DNA from: Paralvinella palmiformis
Lineage: Eukaryota; Annelida; Polychaeta; Terebellida; Alvinellidae
Reading direction: 5' to 3'
NCBI GenBank assembly: GCA_025642065.1
Contig: JAODUP010001195.1
Span: forward strand, 1 to 64,000
Length of the DNA: 64,000 nucleotides
Shown: one piece after another, positions 51,370 to 62,900 of the stretch
How the letters are laid out: every line of letters begins with the position of its first letter
Position numbering within the stretch: position 1 is the first letter of the stretch
Notes under the pieces: model-generated
Seen by the model: the letters and a program-made list of their open reading frames with translations, nothing else
Told to the model about the DNA's origin: nothing
Database searches by the model: none
Translations under genes and position numbers: made by a program

Positions 51370-52285
51370 CTATGGCAGAATTGTGATGCACTTGTGATGC
51401 CAGGCACTCACAAAGCTTCCTGTGCGTTTCAGATCGTTGTACACTATCCTGTTTAAGCACCAAAAACAAAACAAAAACCAAGTGCGAATGCCGCGATCTG
51501 AGTCCTGTTCACCTTTGTCTACACCAAAAAGCCGCATGCAGTCTTTCACCTTCATAGCTATCTGTTTATCGATACCTTCCATGTAATTATCACAGACCAG
51601 AAGTAGTACTGCCAAATGTGTCAAATAATTCTACAGTGTTTCCACTAGGCTGTTCCACCGTACATCTTCTGGCACAACAAGTGTACGTCCCCCATCTGCT
51701 TTATGACAAGCAGCTGGAAGATGCGTGTCATTGGAGTACTTCACTATATTCAACACATGTTCTTTCAAGTCACTTATTTCAATGGCAGATTCATCTGATG
51801 AACACTTCATCCATGTCCATTTTTGCAGCATTGTCAGTACCAAAGCTGACCACGTTACAGCCATATTTGAGTTCTGTCAACTGGATTGCAGTTTATGTGA
51901 TTCAAGCCAAATATTCTACTGTATGACTGTAACCGGATTAGTTGATTGTGTTGGTGATGCATGCTTCATCTTCAAAGGTGCTAACAGTCTCACACATTAT
52001 TGGCTCATTGTGGATATTACTTTAGCCATCGTGAGCCATGATGACGGTCTAATTGAACAAGTTTGTCAGGCAGCCATCTTCAGTGAGTCGTGCACATTTT
52101 CAGTAATTTTTTCAGATATGTTTTTCGTGATGGAGGTTTGTATCCAGTTTGATGCCTATGAAGTAAGTTAAGCAACTCTTCATGATCAGCAGTATTGAAA
52201 GGAATGTTGTTGGACAAGATAAATCTAGTAGCTTGAATATCTAACTTTTCCTTTTTAGAGGAAGACGTTTGTTCATACAACCAAT
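51370..52285 (-). pseudogene. hAT-superfamily transposase remnant (DUF659-type)
   Basis: On the minus strand, 52280-52080 has IQATRFILSNNIPFNTADHE and TGYKPPSRKT, the N-terminal DUF659-like block. A frame with several stops follows. FGTDNAAKMDMDE (about 51845-51810) is the second catalytic Asp region. VKYSNDTHLPAACHKADGG and VPEDVRWNSLVETL (51720-51631) match the block with the RWNS word. YMEGIDKQIAMKVKDCMRLF (51560-51480) is the following helix region. The C-terminal dimerisation domain and terminal repeats were not found. A possible BED-finger-like CNMCG at about 52520-52535 is uncertain. It is dead through stops and frameshifts. Confidence 0.85.
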
Positions 52286-53660
52286 CTTGGTATCTTTCTC
52301 ATTAGTGACTAACTTGGGTTGGATGACAGTATGGTCACAGGTCGTGGCATTTCATTGGTCACGTCTTCAAATGTGATTGCTTATATATATTGTTCTAATT
52401 GTTGACTGCTAATATATAAGTGGCACCTTTTCTTGGCAACAAATCCTTGGATATCCTCGAACATTTTTTACTTTGCTCGGCAACCCGTTTTACTAATTTA
52501 TATAACTTACACAATCTAATACCACACATATTACAGTTGGCGTGATATGGTGACACAACCAGTTAACCACACTTTGCAATCGTAAAGACCATCAACTTGC
52601 TCTGCCTACTAACCTACTAAGCCAGATGCCACACTGTCCTGTGTTGTGCCTTGCTTCCCTTCTTTCATGGCTTCTCAGTAGGATCGGCAGTCCCTTCCTC
52701 CAATACAATATAGCTTAACCACGGTACCACATATCAATTGATGCAATCAGAGCATGGAATTAGATGCAGTTAGCTGGTTCCTGGCAGGTGACAATACTGA
52801 TAAAGCCATCTTCCCAAACAGTCAATGACTCAAGTCCAAGCAATACAACAAGCACATATTTAATTGAGCACCGCTGTAAAAACAGTTGGGCCTAGTAATA
52901 AACTAAATTGTATCCTTGGCAATGGTACATTATAAACGTTTTGATTAGCCTGAGACATGACTAACGCTTCTAAAATTCATGCCACGTTGTTATGAATCAT
53001 ATCAAGCCACACATTAACACACTTATATTCGAATGATGTGATATTTAGTAATTATCTCAAAGTATTGTAGTGCAAATAATGATACAAAACTTGATTCCTG
53101 ACAAATAAAGACAATAGCAATATGTATTTCAAACCAAAAAACCAATAGAGATTATTGTCAACGAAATAGAAATATTGCAATATCATCCCATATCATTTTC
53201 ATCTATCATAGATAGATACTCGTGTGAATTCATTTTTCGGCTTTCGCCTATCTCTTGAATTATCAATGTTTTTCAATGATTTCAGAAATATTTCCATTTT
53301 GTTTTTGAAGGACAAAGGAAAACAACTGTCGTATAAAAATAAAAATTGTTGCCAGACTGATATTAACAGCTGAGAGCAAGTTAGGATTTGTATAGATTAG
53401 AACACATCTCTATTGCTACTCATTATCCTGAGAATATTGGCAATATAATAAGTAAAGGGAGATGGCTTAGTGTTTGGTCAATGTTAAAAACACGTTTGTT
53501 GTTTAAATGAATACATATATATTATATTATACACATGAATTATATGTTATATGTGTTTTTGTTAGATACTTTGTTTATACTAACAATAACAAAATATAAG
53601 TAAATGACTATTCTTCTAATAGCTACAGTAAATGTAATTAATTAGCATAACCTTTAACTT
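52286..53660. other. Sequence without supported features
   Basis: The part to about 52560 may be the 5' region of the hAT remnant; beyond that nothing is recognised. Confidence 0.45.
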
Positions 53661-53663
53661 ATT

Positions 53664-53790
53664 ATACACACACAAACACACACAAACAGACACACACAGG
53701 TGCGCACACACCCAGTTCAGAGGGAGTGTGAGAGAGGGAGAGATCCGGGAGCATACAATCATCAAAACACGCATATACACAAGTAAGTAA
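53664..53790. repeat. CA-type and GA-type low-complexity tract
   Basis: CACA repeats at 53666-53710 and GAGA at about 53722-53740, beside the LINE tail. Confidence 0.85.
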
Positions 53791-54367
53791 GTAAGGTTTA
53801 TTTCCAATTTTCATAAATATGTATATACATACAAAGTACCCATTAATCACAACGCTTACATATTGATTAGAATGAATAGTTAAAATGAAAATTGATGGAT
53901 GAGGGATGATTGTGGTGTTAGAGAGTGTAACAGCAGTACGAGGAAGGAAACAATAATAGTGTTAGTCATAATTTAAAGATGAAATATAAATAAGAGCACA
54001 AGAGCGACGAGGAGAAAAGAGAAGCAACAGGACAATAATCTACAAATTAAAATAATAAAATGATTTTGTCGTATAGACCTATGTCATTCTGTCTATCACA
54101 GAACACTAATAACATGAGAGTAACTGGGTTGATGATAACCAATGGTCAACGGGTAACAATCGTTGCATCGTAGGTTGTAGAATTTCACCCTTTTCTGGGT
54201 ATGTGTCAAAAATGTATGTTTTAAGTTGATATTTAAAGTGACCCCGTGTGTTTGGTATGTCAGCACATTCATTCATTTATTCCATATTCTGGGAATGCTA
54301 ATCAACGGTAGTCTACTAGCAAATATATTATAGCTTTTTGCTACATATAAATGGTCAGACTGTCTTG

Positions 54368-54649
54368 TCACACGGTGTTTGGCAGATCTCTATTGAATGT
54401 GAAAATGTCATTAAACGATATTGATAATTTCTTAGTATTAAGATCAAACGCAAAAAGTGCTGCCTCGTATTCTGCGAGCTTTACTATACGAGAACTACGA
54501 AATAGTCGGTCAGAATTGTTGTTGAATAAACGGATAGCCCGTTTTTGTAGCAAAGTGGGCTGACGTAAAGCTGATTGAGTCGCGTTTCCCCAAACTAGGT
54601 TTCGGTATGGAATATGAGAATGAATGAGTGAATAGTATAATGTTTTCAT
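54368..54649 (-). pseudogene. LINE polymerase C-terminal segment
   Basis: The 93-codon frame reads KTLYYSLIHSHIPYRNLVWG, then LRQPTLLQKRAIRLFNN and FRSSRIVKLAEYEAALF. This is the Y-SLI-SH-Y-VWG...LQKRAIR pattern after the polymerase thumb in many CR1/Jockey-type LINEs. It connects upstream, after one stop, to LIDGNLTWKHYLSHINLKV. The true protein start lies far upstream, so the Met here has no meaning. Confidence 0.88.
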
Positions 54650-55259
54650 GCATTGCTTAGGGGTTTTAATTTTAATGCTCGAGATACTTTCAGATTAATG
54701 TGGGATAGATAATGTTTCCATGTTAAATTTCCATCAATCAGAATATCTAATAATTTATCGGCTTTTTCATCACATTATTTGCCTATTCTTTGCATCAGGG
54801 TGTTTTCAATCAATAAATAGTTTTTGGGAAATATCCCATTTTAATAATGGGGGTCCTATAACGATATATTTAGTTTTGTCTGGTTTCAGTGAACGTCGAT
54901 TTGAGCAGAACCATATAAATAGAGAATTAATTAATGTGTTTGCATTATTGAAAAAGAATATACACGATCCATCAAATAAGTATTAATTCAGTCATGCTCA
55001 ACAAATGTCAGGACTGATTATGTCAAAGGATTTGCTCAGATCACAAACAAATTGCTAATGTAATCTCAGGTTCACGATGAATTTTAGATAGAGCATATTG
55101 GTTTAATAACACATACAAATATTGTTTGTTATTTCAAACTTAGAATTATGTTTTTCTAGAGAAAGTATCAGAATATGAGAGTTATATGTATTATCGATAT
55201 AATTACCATATGAGGAATATACGATGCATTTGAAAGACTATGGGTACTCTGGATCATGA

Positions 55260-56600
55260 TGAATATAATGAAATATGATTATTGTTGCCAAAATGCTAAG
55301 TATACGAGACATGGGGGCGTTAAGCAATGCTTTAAATAAAGCAGGACGTTGTCAAGAAATCGACTTCAAACGATCTGATTACTTACCGGTAGCGTACAGA
55401 GCTTGTACTCGTCGAGGCATGTTGTCAATCAGGGTTGCCAGTGTTTGAAGGGGCACAGCTTGCCATGCACTAAAGACTGCTTGTCGCAATTCCGCCAGAT
55501 TAGTAGGCTGGTTGGCACTTTCATACATGGTGAATGTTACGTCGGACCACGTGTTCTATATGGGATTCATATCCGCAGACACTGTTGGCCATTCCATGTG
55601 TTCAATACCTTTCGTTTCTATGAAATTGACCAATATTCGAGCTCTGTGAGGCCTGGCGTTGTTATCCTGGTACACAAACATATGCCGAAATGTCAGACGA
55701 GCAAAAGGCAATAACCTTTCCCCCAGGATATGTAGGTACTGGTACTGATCCAGGTTTCCATCGACGATTGGAAGGTCACATGTTCCACCATATTGGAAAG
55801 GACCCATAGAGTAACCCCACCGCCCCCCAGCTTGGACTCTAGGTACGATGCAATCTTCATTATAGGCCTCGTGTTGCTGTTTGCTGATCTGGATACGACC
55901 ATCTATCCGGTAAAGCAGGAATCTAGATTCATCGCTAAAGATAACATGCTGCGAATGACTAGGTGGCCAGCGGAGATGGTTTCTAGCCCAATCCATATGC
56001 AACTGTCGATGTTTTTGCAACAATAAAAGTTTATTCAGAGGTATCCTGGCGAAGTAACCTGCACGGATCAATAGGAGATTTACTGGTATTCTGGATACCG
56101 GGGAATTGGTTAACCGTAACCACTCAGCACGAACGGTGTTTGCTGACTTCGTACGCCCATTTCGACAAAAACTTAGCGGATAACTGTCTTCTCTTTCCGT
56201 TGTCTTACGAGGACGGCCGGGTCTAGATCTGGGTGTGGGTACGCCCGCCTCACGATTTATCTTAAATACCCTTGAGACTGTTCCTTGTGCTATCCCAAGA
56301 GCTTGGGCAATGACCCTCTGTTTGGAACCCATACGCCACATGACAAGAGATAGTCGATAAATTCCTTCATTACAATGACGGATCATGAAGTCAAGAACGT
56401 TTCCCAAAAGGTCAGCAAATTCCGCCTGCACGCTCGAGTACAACTACATATATCAATAGCTCTACCCCTTATTTATAGAGCCACGTGAATCTGTTTTTTA
56501 TTTTGGTCACCCGCTCACTTAAAACAATACCACATGTTTAAAACATATGCCAAAATACTCGTCATGTATCACTGATTACGCTGATACAATTGAATATATC
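55260..56600 (-). mobile_element. Tc1-like DNA transposon (nested in LINE)
   Basis: It lies between the polymerase fingers (ending about 56710) and motif A (starting about 55047) of one LINE. That interval is about 1.65 kb where only about 110 bp is expected. It contains a full-length Tc1-type transposase frame with one stop. Convincing terminal inverted repeats and TA duplications were not found by eye, so both ends are approximate. Related words (TTTTGGCA with CATG nearby) occur near both edges but in the same orientation. Confidence 0.8.
55379..56443 (-). pseudogene. Tc1-like transposase with lost catalytic residues
   Basis: Read through, this is 295 residues, one TAG, then 58 more codons to TAA at 55379-55381, close to the usual 340-350 residues. 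A helix-turn-helix lies near residues 35-60 (IAQALGIAQGTVSRVF) and GRPR at 76-79. VIFSDESRF contains the first catalytic Asp (171). VYQDNNARPHRAR has Asn at residue 261 (codon 55661-55663) where the family has the second Asp. Exactly 34 residues later the DD34E glutamate is a TAG (55556-55558), after SADMNPI and before NTW. The end LRQAVFSAWQAVP...LIDNMPRRVQALY is intact. Recently dead, otherwise well preserved. Confidence 0.95.
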
Positions 56601-57420
56601 ATAAACACTAACCAACTGGTCCTAATATGCTGTTCCCAAAGGAAGGCAACGGACACAAATATATTCCATATTCATTTTTACATCTGTAAATGGAGAATTA
56701 GATGAACAGTTGAGTGATTTTCCGGAACCCATACTGGTTCTTAAAGAATAAATAAATTATTTTTATACTAAATGCTGGGAGTAGGCTAATATGTTGGTAG
56801 TTTCTTAACATGGCCTAATCAGAAGATTTATAAAAAGGGATGACTTTTGCTATTTTCATGTCATTAGGTACTATTCCAGTTTCAAATGAAGTATTTATCA
56901 CATGAGTGAGACGTTCTAGTAGTTCACGAGTAGTTGCCTTAATAGGTTTAGTCGATATACAAACATTACCAGAGCTGGTTTTAGCATTATATATAAGACG
57001 TCATATTGCAACACGGGGGGTAGAAATAGACTATAAAGCGCGGATTTAGGCATACGTTATTTACAAGTTTTATCAACTTTACGAACGCTAAGACCAATTT
57101 GGAATCCTGTTTGTGTAACGTGGTAAATGTTTTGCCTGGTTGATTTTAGATGATATTTCAACAGTCGGAATTGTTTTTTAAAAGCATTAAGATATAAATT
57201 TCAACGTTCATTATGGGCTTCACTGGGACACATTGTTAGACTTATATCAGTAAAATCTATATCGTTTAGCTTTTTTCTGGATATTTCCATGTATTGAATA
57301 TTTCAATGTATTACCTGGCTTTTTTTACATGTGAATTGTTGGTACTGTGTGATTTTGTAAGATAGAATGTACCACGCATGCCTACACACCCCTACACACT
57401 CTTATATGTGATGACTTTCA

Positions 57421-58725
57421 TCACGTGACTGATAAATTTCTGGTTTGAGATTAAAGTTTACCACTCACCATCAGAGAATAACTTAATACTATCCGAAATA
57501 GAAATTTAAAATGATATCAGGTTAAAACATAACAACATATAAAGACAAACCCTAAATTTTTACGGAATTGCATATCAGCTAGTTATCAAATACGAAATTA
57601 TGTAATACGTCAATTTTAAAATGTTGTAGATGGTGCAAGTAGAGAGTAGTATTATTTAAATGAATAATCGAATACATGCACCTATTTCACATCATATACC
57701 ATAACATAATAATGTGAATATTTAATTGTTATTAATGCTGAAACAACAACATATAAGAGTCTGAAGCCCAGGATCCCATATTTCAGGTGATTAAAACAAT
57801 CTTTTCAACATGCTATTGATTTTCTTACACACTTATTTTGATTATGTGTTTTGTTTTTGTTGTATCATTATGTATTAATATTTTGTTCATTCTTTATATT
57901 TCAGACTAAAGACAACAGTGCCTTATGACAGTCATATGCTTGATTAAATCCAAATTACGTTCTATCATTTTTATTAATATGTATCATTAAAATTAATAGT
58001 TTATTTATATTTGTTCACACTTAATCATATCAAATTTCAGTATATTTAGATAGAGAGTATTATATTCCCATTGTTTGACAACAAGCAGTAAATACTGTCA
58101 TCCCCAAAAAGACTATCAATAGGTTTTGATATTCATTTTCACAATACATAATTTATCCACTGAGTGGTTTCCTATCAAACATATTCTACGATGACGTTAA
58201 TTGTTATTCAGAAGGTTCAATGATTTATTACTTTGTTATTGGAAGTCAGTTAGGAAAATAAAAATATTAATTATCATCAAACAAATGCTTACTAATGTTA
58301 ATATTCCCATTGAGTAGTCCACTTCTAATATCGAGATTCTTTTTATATTGAATTTATTTGCCCTCTTTGATTTATCATCACATAGTTGAGCGATGTTTGG
58401 CAAAATAACGTACTTGTAAAACAAAGATTACCAGGATTATTAATATGACTAAAGGTTATACTTCAATATTAATTACATCAAGATAGGAAGCATTTCTCAT
58501 TCTAGTACATTCTACTGATCGTAGTTTGCATTGCAAAAGGTGTCCGATATATTTCATCAATATAAATCCATATCTACAACATATATGTAATACTTTCTCG
58601 ATCACAGGTATAAGGTATCTCTCTGCATGGTATATTTAATAATGTGTAATGTAAAAAACCTAAGTGCATTATCAGGGAACTGGCGGATTAAATGGATCAG
58701 AATTGTTCATATAATGAATTTAATT
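57421..58725. other. AT-rich sequence, nothing supported
   Basis: No motif or array. Part may be the LINE 5' region. Confidence 0.5.
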
Positions 58726-58727
58726 CA

Positions 58728-58964
<237 letters not shown>

Positions 58965-59039
58965 ACACTTTACAGACTTTAAAAAGTGTAAAAACAGTTA
59001 TATTGCACTAAATTGACAGGTGCTAAAGAAGAGAGTTGT

Positions 59040-59349
59040 AGTATATCACACAGCAATAAGCAAAGCCCTCAGAAGATCGCGCAGTATCTTTATTTAATAC
59101 TATATGACACATTCAATCAGAAACTGTCCTGGTGTCGGTAAGAAGACATGCTGAGATTGAGCCAGGTTTCCCGAGAAAAGAAGCTGCGAGAAGGTCAATA
59201 TTAAATGAAACCAAAGGAAAGATCAGAAGAATCGAGCAAAATACAATCCCCGCAATGATTAACGGCAATATTAAAGATTACCTGTTATCCTCACGAACTG
59301 TGATACGAAAAGAATATGAATGAATAATCACCGCAAAACTCTTTTATTC

Positions 59350-59350
<1 letters not shown>
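59040..59350. other. Unassigned sequence
   Basis: A 63-codon frame at 59132-59323 has no recognisable family; otherwise nothing noticed. Confidence 0.45.

Positions 59351-59351
<1 letters not shown>

Positions 59352-59400
<49 letters not shown>
59352..59400. repeat. (AT)n microsatellite
   Basis: Pure AT array of about 48 bp. Confidence 0.97.
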
Positions 59401-59401
<1 letters not shown>

Positions 59402-59559
59402 CACATCTTATCCTAGTTCATTCACTAGCTCAATCAACATTGATTGGGTCGTTCTTATGAAAATGTGACCATTTTAAAGTTTAATTATGATGACCTGAGA
59501 AGACTTAAATAAACCTCTACATAAATGCGAAGTACCCGTAGTTTAAACAATGAAAATCC

Positions 59560-59903
59560 ATATGCCGATATATTAATAATAATATTAATAATATGTGATA
59601 TTTATATAGTGCCCTATTCATCACGAAGCTGCTCTGAGGCGCTTTACAATATTATTATCCCTGACTCAAGCCTGTTTCCACCCAGTACACATCTCAACTG
59701 CCAAAGGAGTATGCAACGCATGCTGCCATTATAGGCGCAAAGCCTTATTCAAACACACAACCAGCGCGTCCTGTCAGGTACTCATTTTTTAGTGGATGAG
59801 TGAACCCGTCGCCACATGACAGAATTGCAGCTCACGGAGCTTCGAACCCGCGAGCGTACGGCTACCGAGTCCTACGTTCTAACTAACTACGCTATCACGG
59901 CTC
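59560..59903 (-). mobile_element. tRNA-derived SINE with LINE-like tail
   Basis: On the minus strand it opens with GAGCCGTGATAGCGTAGTTA (tRNA-like with A box, 59903-59882) and a B box GGGTTCGAAGCT at 59850-59839. A body of about 170 bp follows. The tail has a stem AAAGCGCCT...AGGGCACTATATAAATAT and ends in ATT-type repeats at about 59566-59590. The tail closely resembles the LINE 3' end at 36.2 kb. The polymerase III boxes and tail make SINE a confident call. The head differs from the 6.76 and 32.46 kb SINEs, so it is another family. Confidence 0.85.
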
Positions 59904-62900
59904 AAACAGGTGCCATTCCATTTTGCTGACAAAATGTATCGTACTGTGAAGCTATCATAGAAAATAATAGCATGAAATACTCAACATCTTGAAAATACAT
60001 TAATGTGATAAATAAACAGGCTACGCGTAGAATATAACTAATATATTTTTAATTTTAAGCAAACATGTTCGTTTTTTTAATTAACTTAAATGTTAAATTT
60101 ACATGTGGACATCGAATTTGTCATGTCGGCGGAATACTGATCGGAAATTGTCCATTATCCAAACGAATTATGTTTCTAATCACCAAACGTTGTCACTATT
60201 TATCATTCTGTATCAGAGCAACAGTCAATCCATCAAATGCATATGAAATTAATAATTGGTAATTTGGTAAATTTAAGTTAATTACTGCTAAGAATGCCAT
60301 CAGTGTAATAGGACAATGTAATTAGAAGATAGCGTATCAGATACTAAACAGATCAATCAATTATGAGTTTATCTCACTGGCGTCTGGTATTCCTGCCGAT
60401 TACATTGTTCAGCATATATCGTAGGGACTTTAACTGAATTCGTTATCGTCACTGATGTGGTATGGACATTATATAGGTGAACTATCAAAATATAATTCAT
60501 GAGGAAGACACAATTTGTTTAAATAACATTAAAGGACGCTAAGGGGTTATAGAAATGGCATAGGTACTATCTGTGATGGTGATAGTAATATTCTAAGAAC
60601 TAGGATTGGAGAGGGGGGCATTGGAGTTAATGGGGACATTGATAATGCATTATGTTATTTGTATTATTATAACTATGATTATCATTATATGTCCCTTTGT
60701 GGTATTATTAACATGTATTAATATAGAATAGCATACAACCGTAATACAGAGAAAACCTCTAAAATGCTTATTAGTTTCCTTTGTTGGATCAAAAGACGAA
60801 TTACATATTAAGTAAACAAAATCACCAAAATCAACAATTAACTCATACAAGAAGTGAAGTCATTCAATACATTTTGTTATCGAAATGTAAAATGGGATAA
60901 AATTATATTTGGATGAAAATATGTCTTCTTGCTTTTTGTTTCAATGGAGGATATCTTATAATTATATAAAATGAAATAAAGAGGCTAACAAAATAAGTAT
61001 TTTATTTAAGTATTTTGAAATAATTGTAAAGAGACTGTGAAGGGAATATATCGTAAGATGATGATTGAACAAAATGAACAAGAATTAAACAATATCTGCG
61101 AAGGTGTATCCATGATATTAATTTATTTGAAAAATATCTTCTTGTACGAGACATTTGCTTTAAATGTATGATATTCCGGGTTTATTTTATAATATGGGCA
61201 GAGATAGAAATGACAGTTAGGTTATGATATGAGCAATAAGAGAACGATCAAAATATTTATTTAACGTTTGAAAATATAATTTACAAAGTTTCGGTATGAT
61301 AATAATCCTGGGGACATAATGCAGTTTTAATCTAAATATTATTATATTGATAATACAATGTTTCTTTACGTAGATGTTTCCTCAATATATATATATGATC
61401 ATCATCAAGAAGCTGGTTCCAACCGCACGGTAGAAATATGATGTTCTAATTCTTTAAAAAAACACATAAAATAGTTTAACAAAAATGACCCATAGTATAT
61501 TATTTTCTCATTTAAAGACGACCATTCTAATTTAATTTAGTTCTCTTCAAAAACTATTTTTATTTAATTTTTTTCATACAGTACTGAAAGCTTTTCGGGA
61601 GTCCATTATTTTAGGCTTGGTCCTATGGATTAAAATTATGTTTTCTCTTACTAATATAGTACTTAAGTAATATTATATGACGATATGCAATAGATAAGTT
61701 AAACTCAGATTAGAATGATGACAAAAGATTAGTTGTTTATTTTTATTTTATCAGTTCAGTATCAGACATAGATTATTCAATGTCGTGATTATTGAAATTA
61801 TCCGTATAAGGCTACCCCAGAAACATTCCAAAAAACCATTAATTTTACAAAAGAATAATATTATTAGTAGCCATTACTTGTGCCGACCAGGTACCTATTA
61901 TAATGAGATGTATTTCATTTAAAAGTGTTGTATTTAGGAAATATGTAGTTGGCTAGATATTCTATTTACTAGTAAATCTTAGCTAACAAATAGTCATTAT
62001 TTATAACAGAGACAAAGAAATAGACTGATGAATATAGGCAGACAATCAAATGTAAATAAAGAACCAGAGAGAAAGAGTCGGAATGAAAGAGGTTGTTGCA
62101 AATATATTGATTATAACTAATCTTAAGAAACATCCATGCCGTAATGGGTTGTATGCAGAGCATGTTATGTGTATAGGGTTATGACTATTCGGTAGCCATG
62201 TAAGAAAATTACGTATTCTTTCCACGAGTATTCCCTTAAGGATCCCAAAGTAGTTCTCTCTCTGCTGACTTTTTCCCAGCTTCAGCATACACAATCTAAA
62301 CCAAATGTCAACCCATTATGGTAGGAAGTCGCATACAGTACGCCGACACATCAGAGATAAATATGTCAAGACGACGAACCTCATATTAAAAACATTCTTA
62401 TTTGATTCCCACCCATCAGCTGTATACTGTCTTATCATGATTGGCCTGTCTCACTCGCCTCTGAGCGTGAATGATATCGAGAGACATTAATGGCTTCGTC
62501 CTTAGTATGACATTAGTGTTTGTCGTCGTGATTTCTCAAAGAGACAGAATGCTTAAAATGGTGCATGTCTTGAATTATAATGAGTTTAGTTGATGCACAA
62601 TGATAGCAGCGTGCATAAAGAAAACGAAGACCAAAGTCCAGCAAAACACTAAAAGCGAAATATTGTCTAATATCTTCAACAAACAAAGATATTTTAATGA
62701 TTAGATAAACAATTAAGACTAATAAAGAATGCAGATTAGCGTAGCATTTCCACTGAAGGTCAAGTTAATTGATGAGTACATACAAATAACAGTTTCAACT
62801 CTATATCCATCGGTTTGAGCGGACATCAATTTGAATAATATATTTGAATTATATTGAATGATGATATTTATCTTATCCTTCAAGTGGAAATTATAGCGGC

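Larger units (their letters stand above)
53778..57420 (-). mobile_element. LINE split by a Tc1-like element
   Basis: Minus-strand order. Linker: LNDIDFTDISLTMCPSEAHN (about 57275-57215). Polymerase fingers: NAKTSSGNVCIS (56990-56950) and TRELLERLTHVINTSFETG (about 56925-56870). NDMKIAKVIPFYKSSD follows, then NYQHISLLPAFS and KNQYGFRK (to about 56710). The Tc1-like element intervenes. Motif A is VCDLSKSFDIISPDI (55047-55002). Motifs B and C are missing. RRSLKPDKTKYI and IVIGPP lie at about 54900-54860 and LIDGNLTWKHYLSHINLKV at 54740-54685. The C-terminal frame is at 54649-54368. The 3' end is AATAAACC with (TTAC)n at 53779-53800. The tail differs from the (ATT)n LINEs, so this is another family. 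Confidence 0.87.

Noticed and set aside
51618..52171. Plus-strand frames at 51.6-52.2 kb
   Set aside because: Antisense shadows of the hAT-like transposase remnant on the minus strand.
55260..56600. Terminal inverted repeats of the Tc1-like element
   Set aside because: Words with TTTTGGCA near both edges are in the same orientation, not inverted; I could not define ends.
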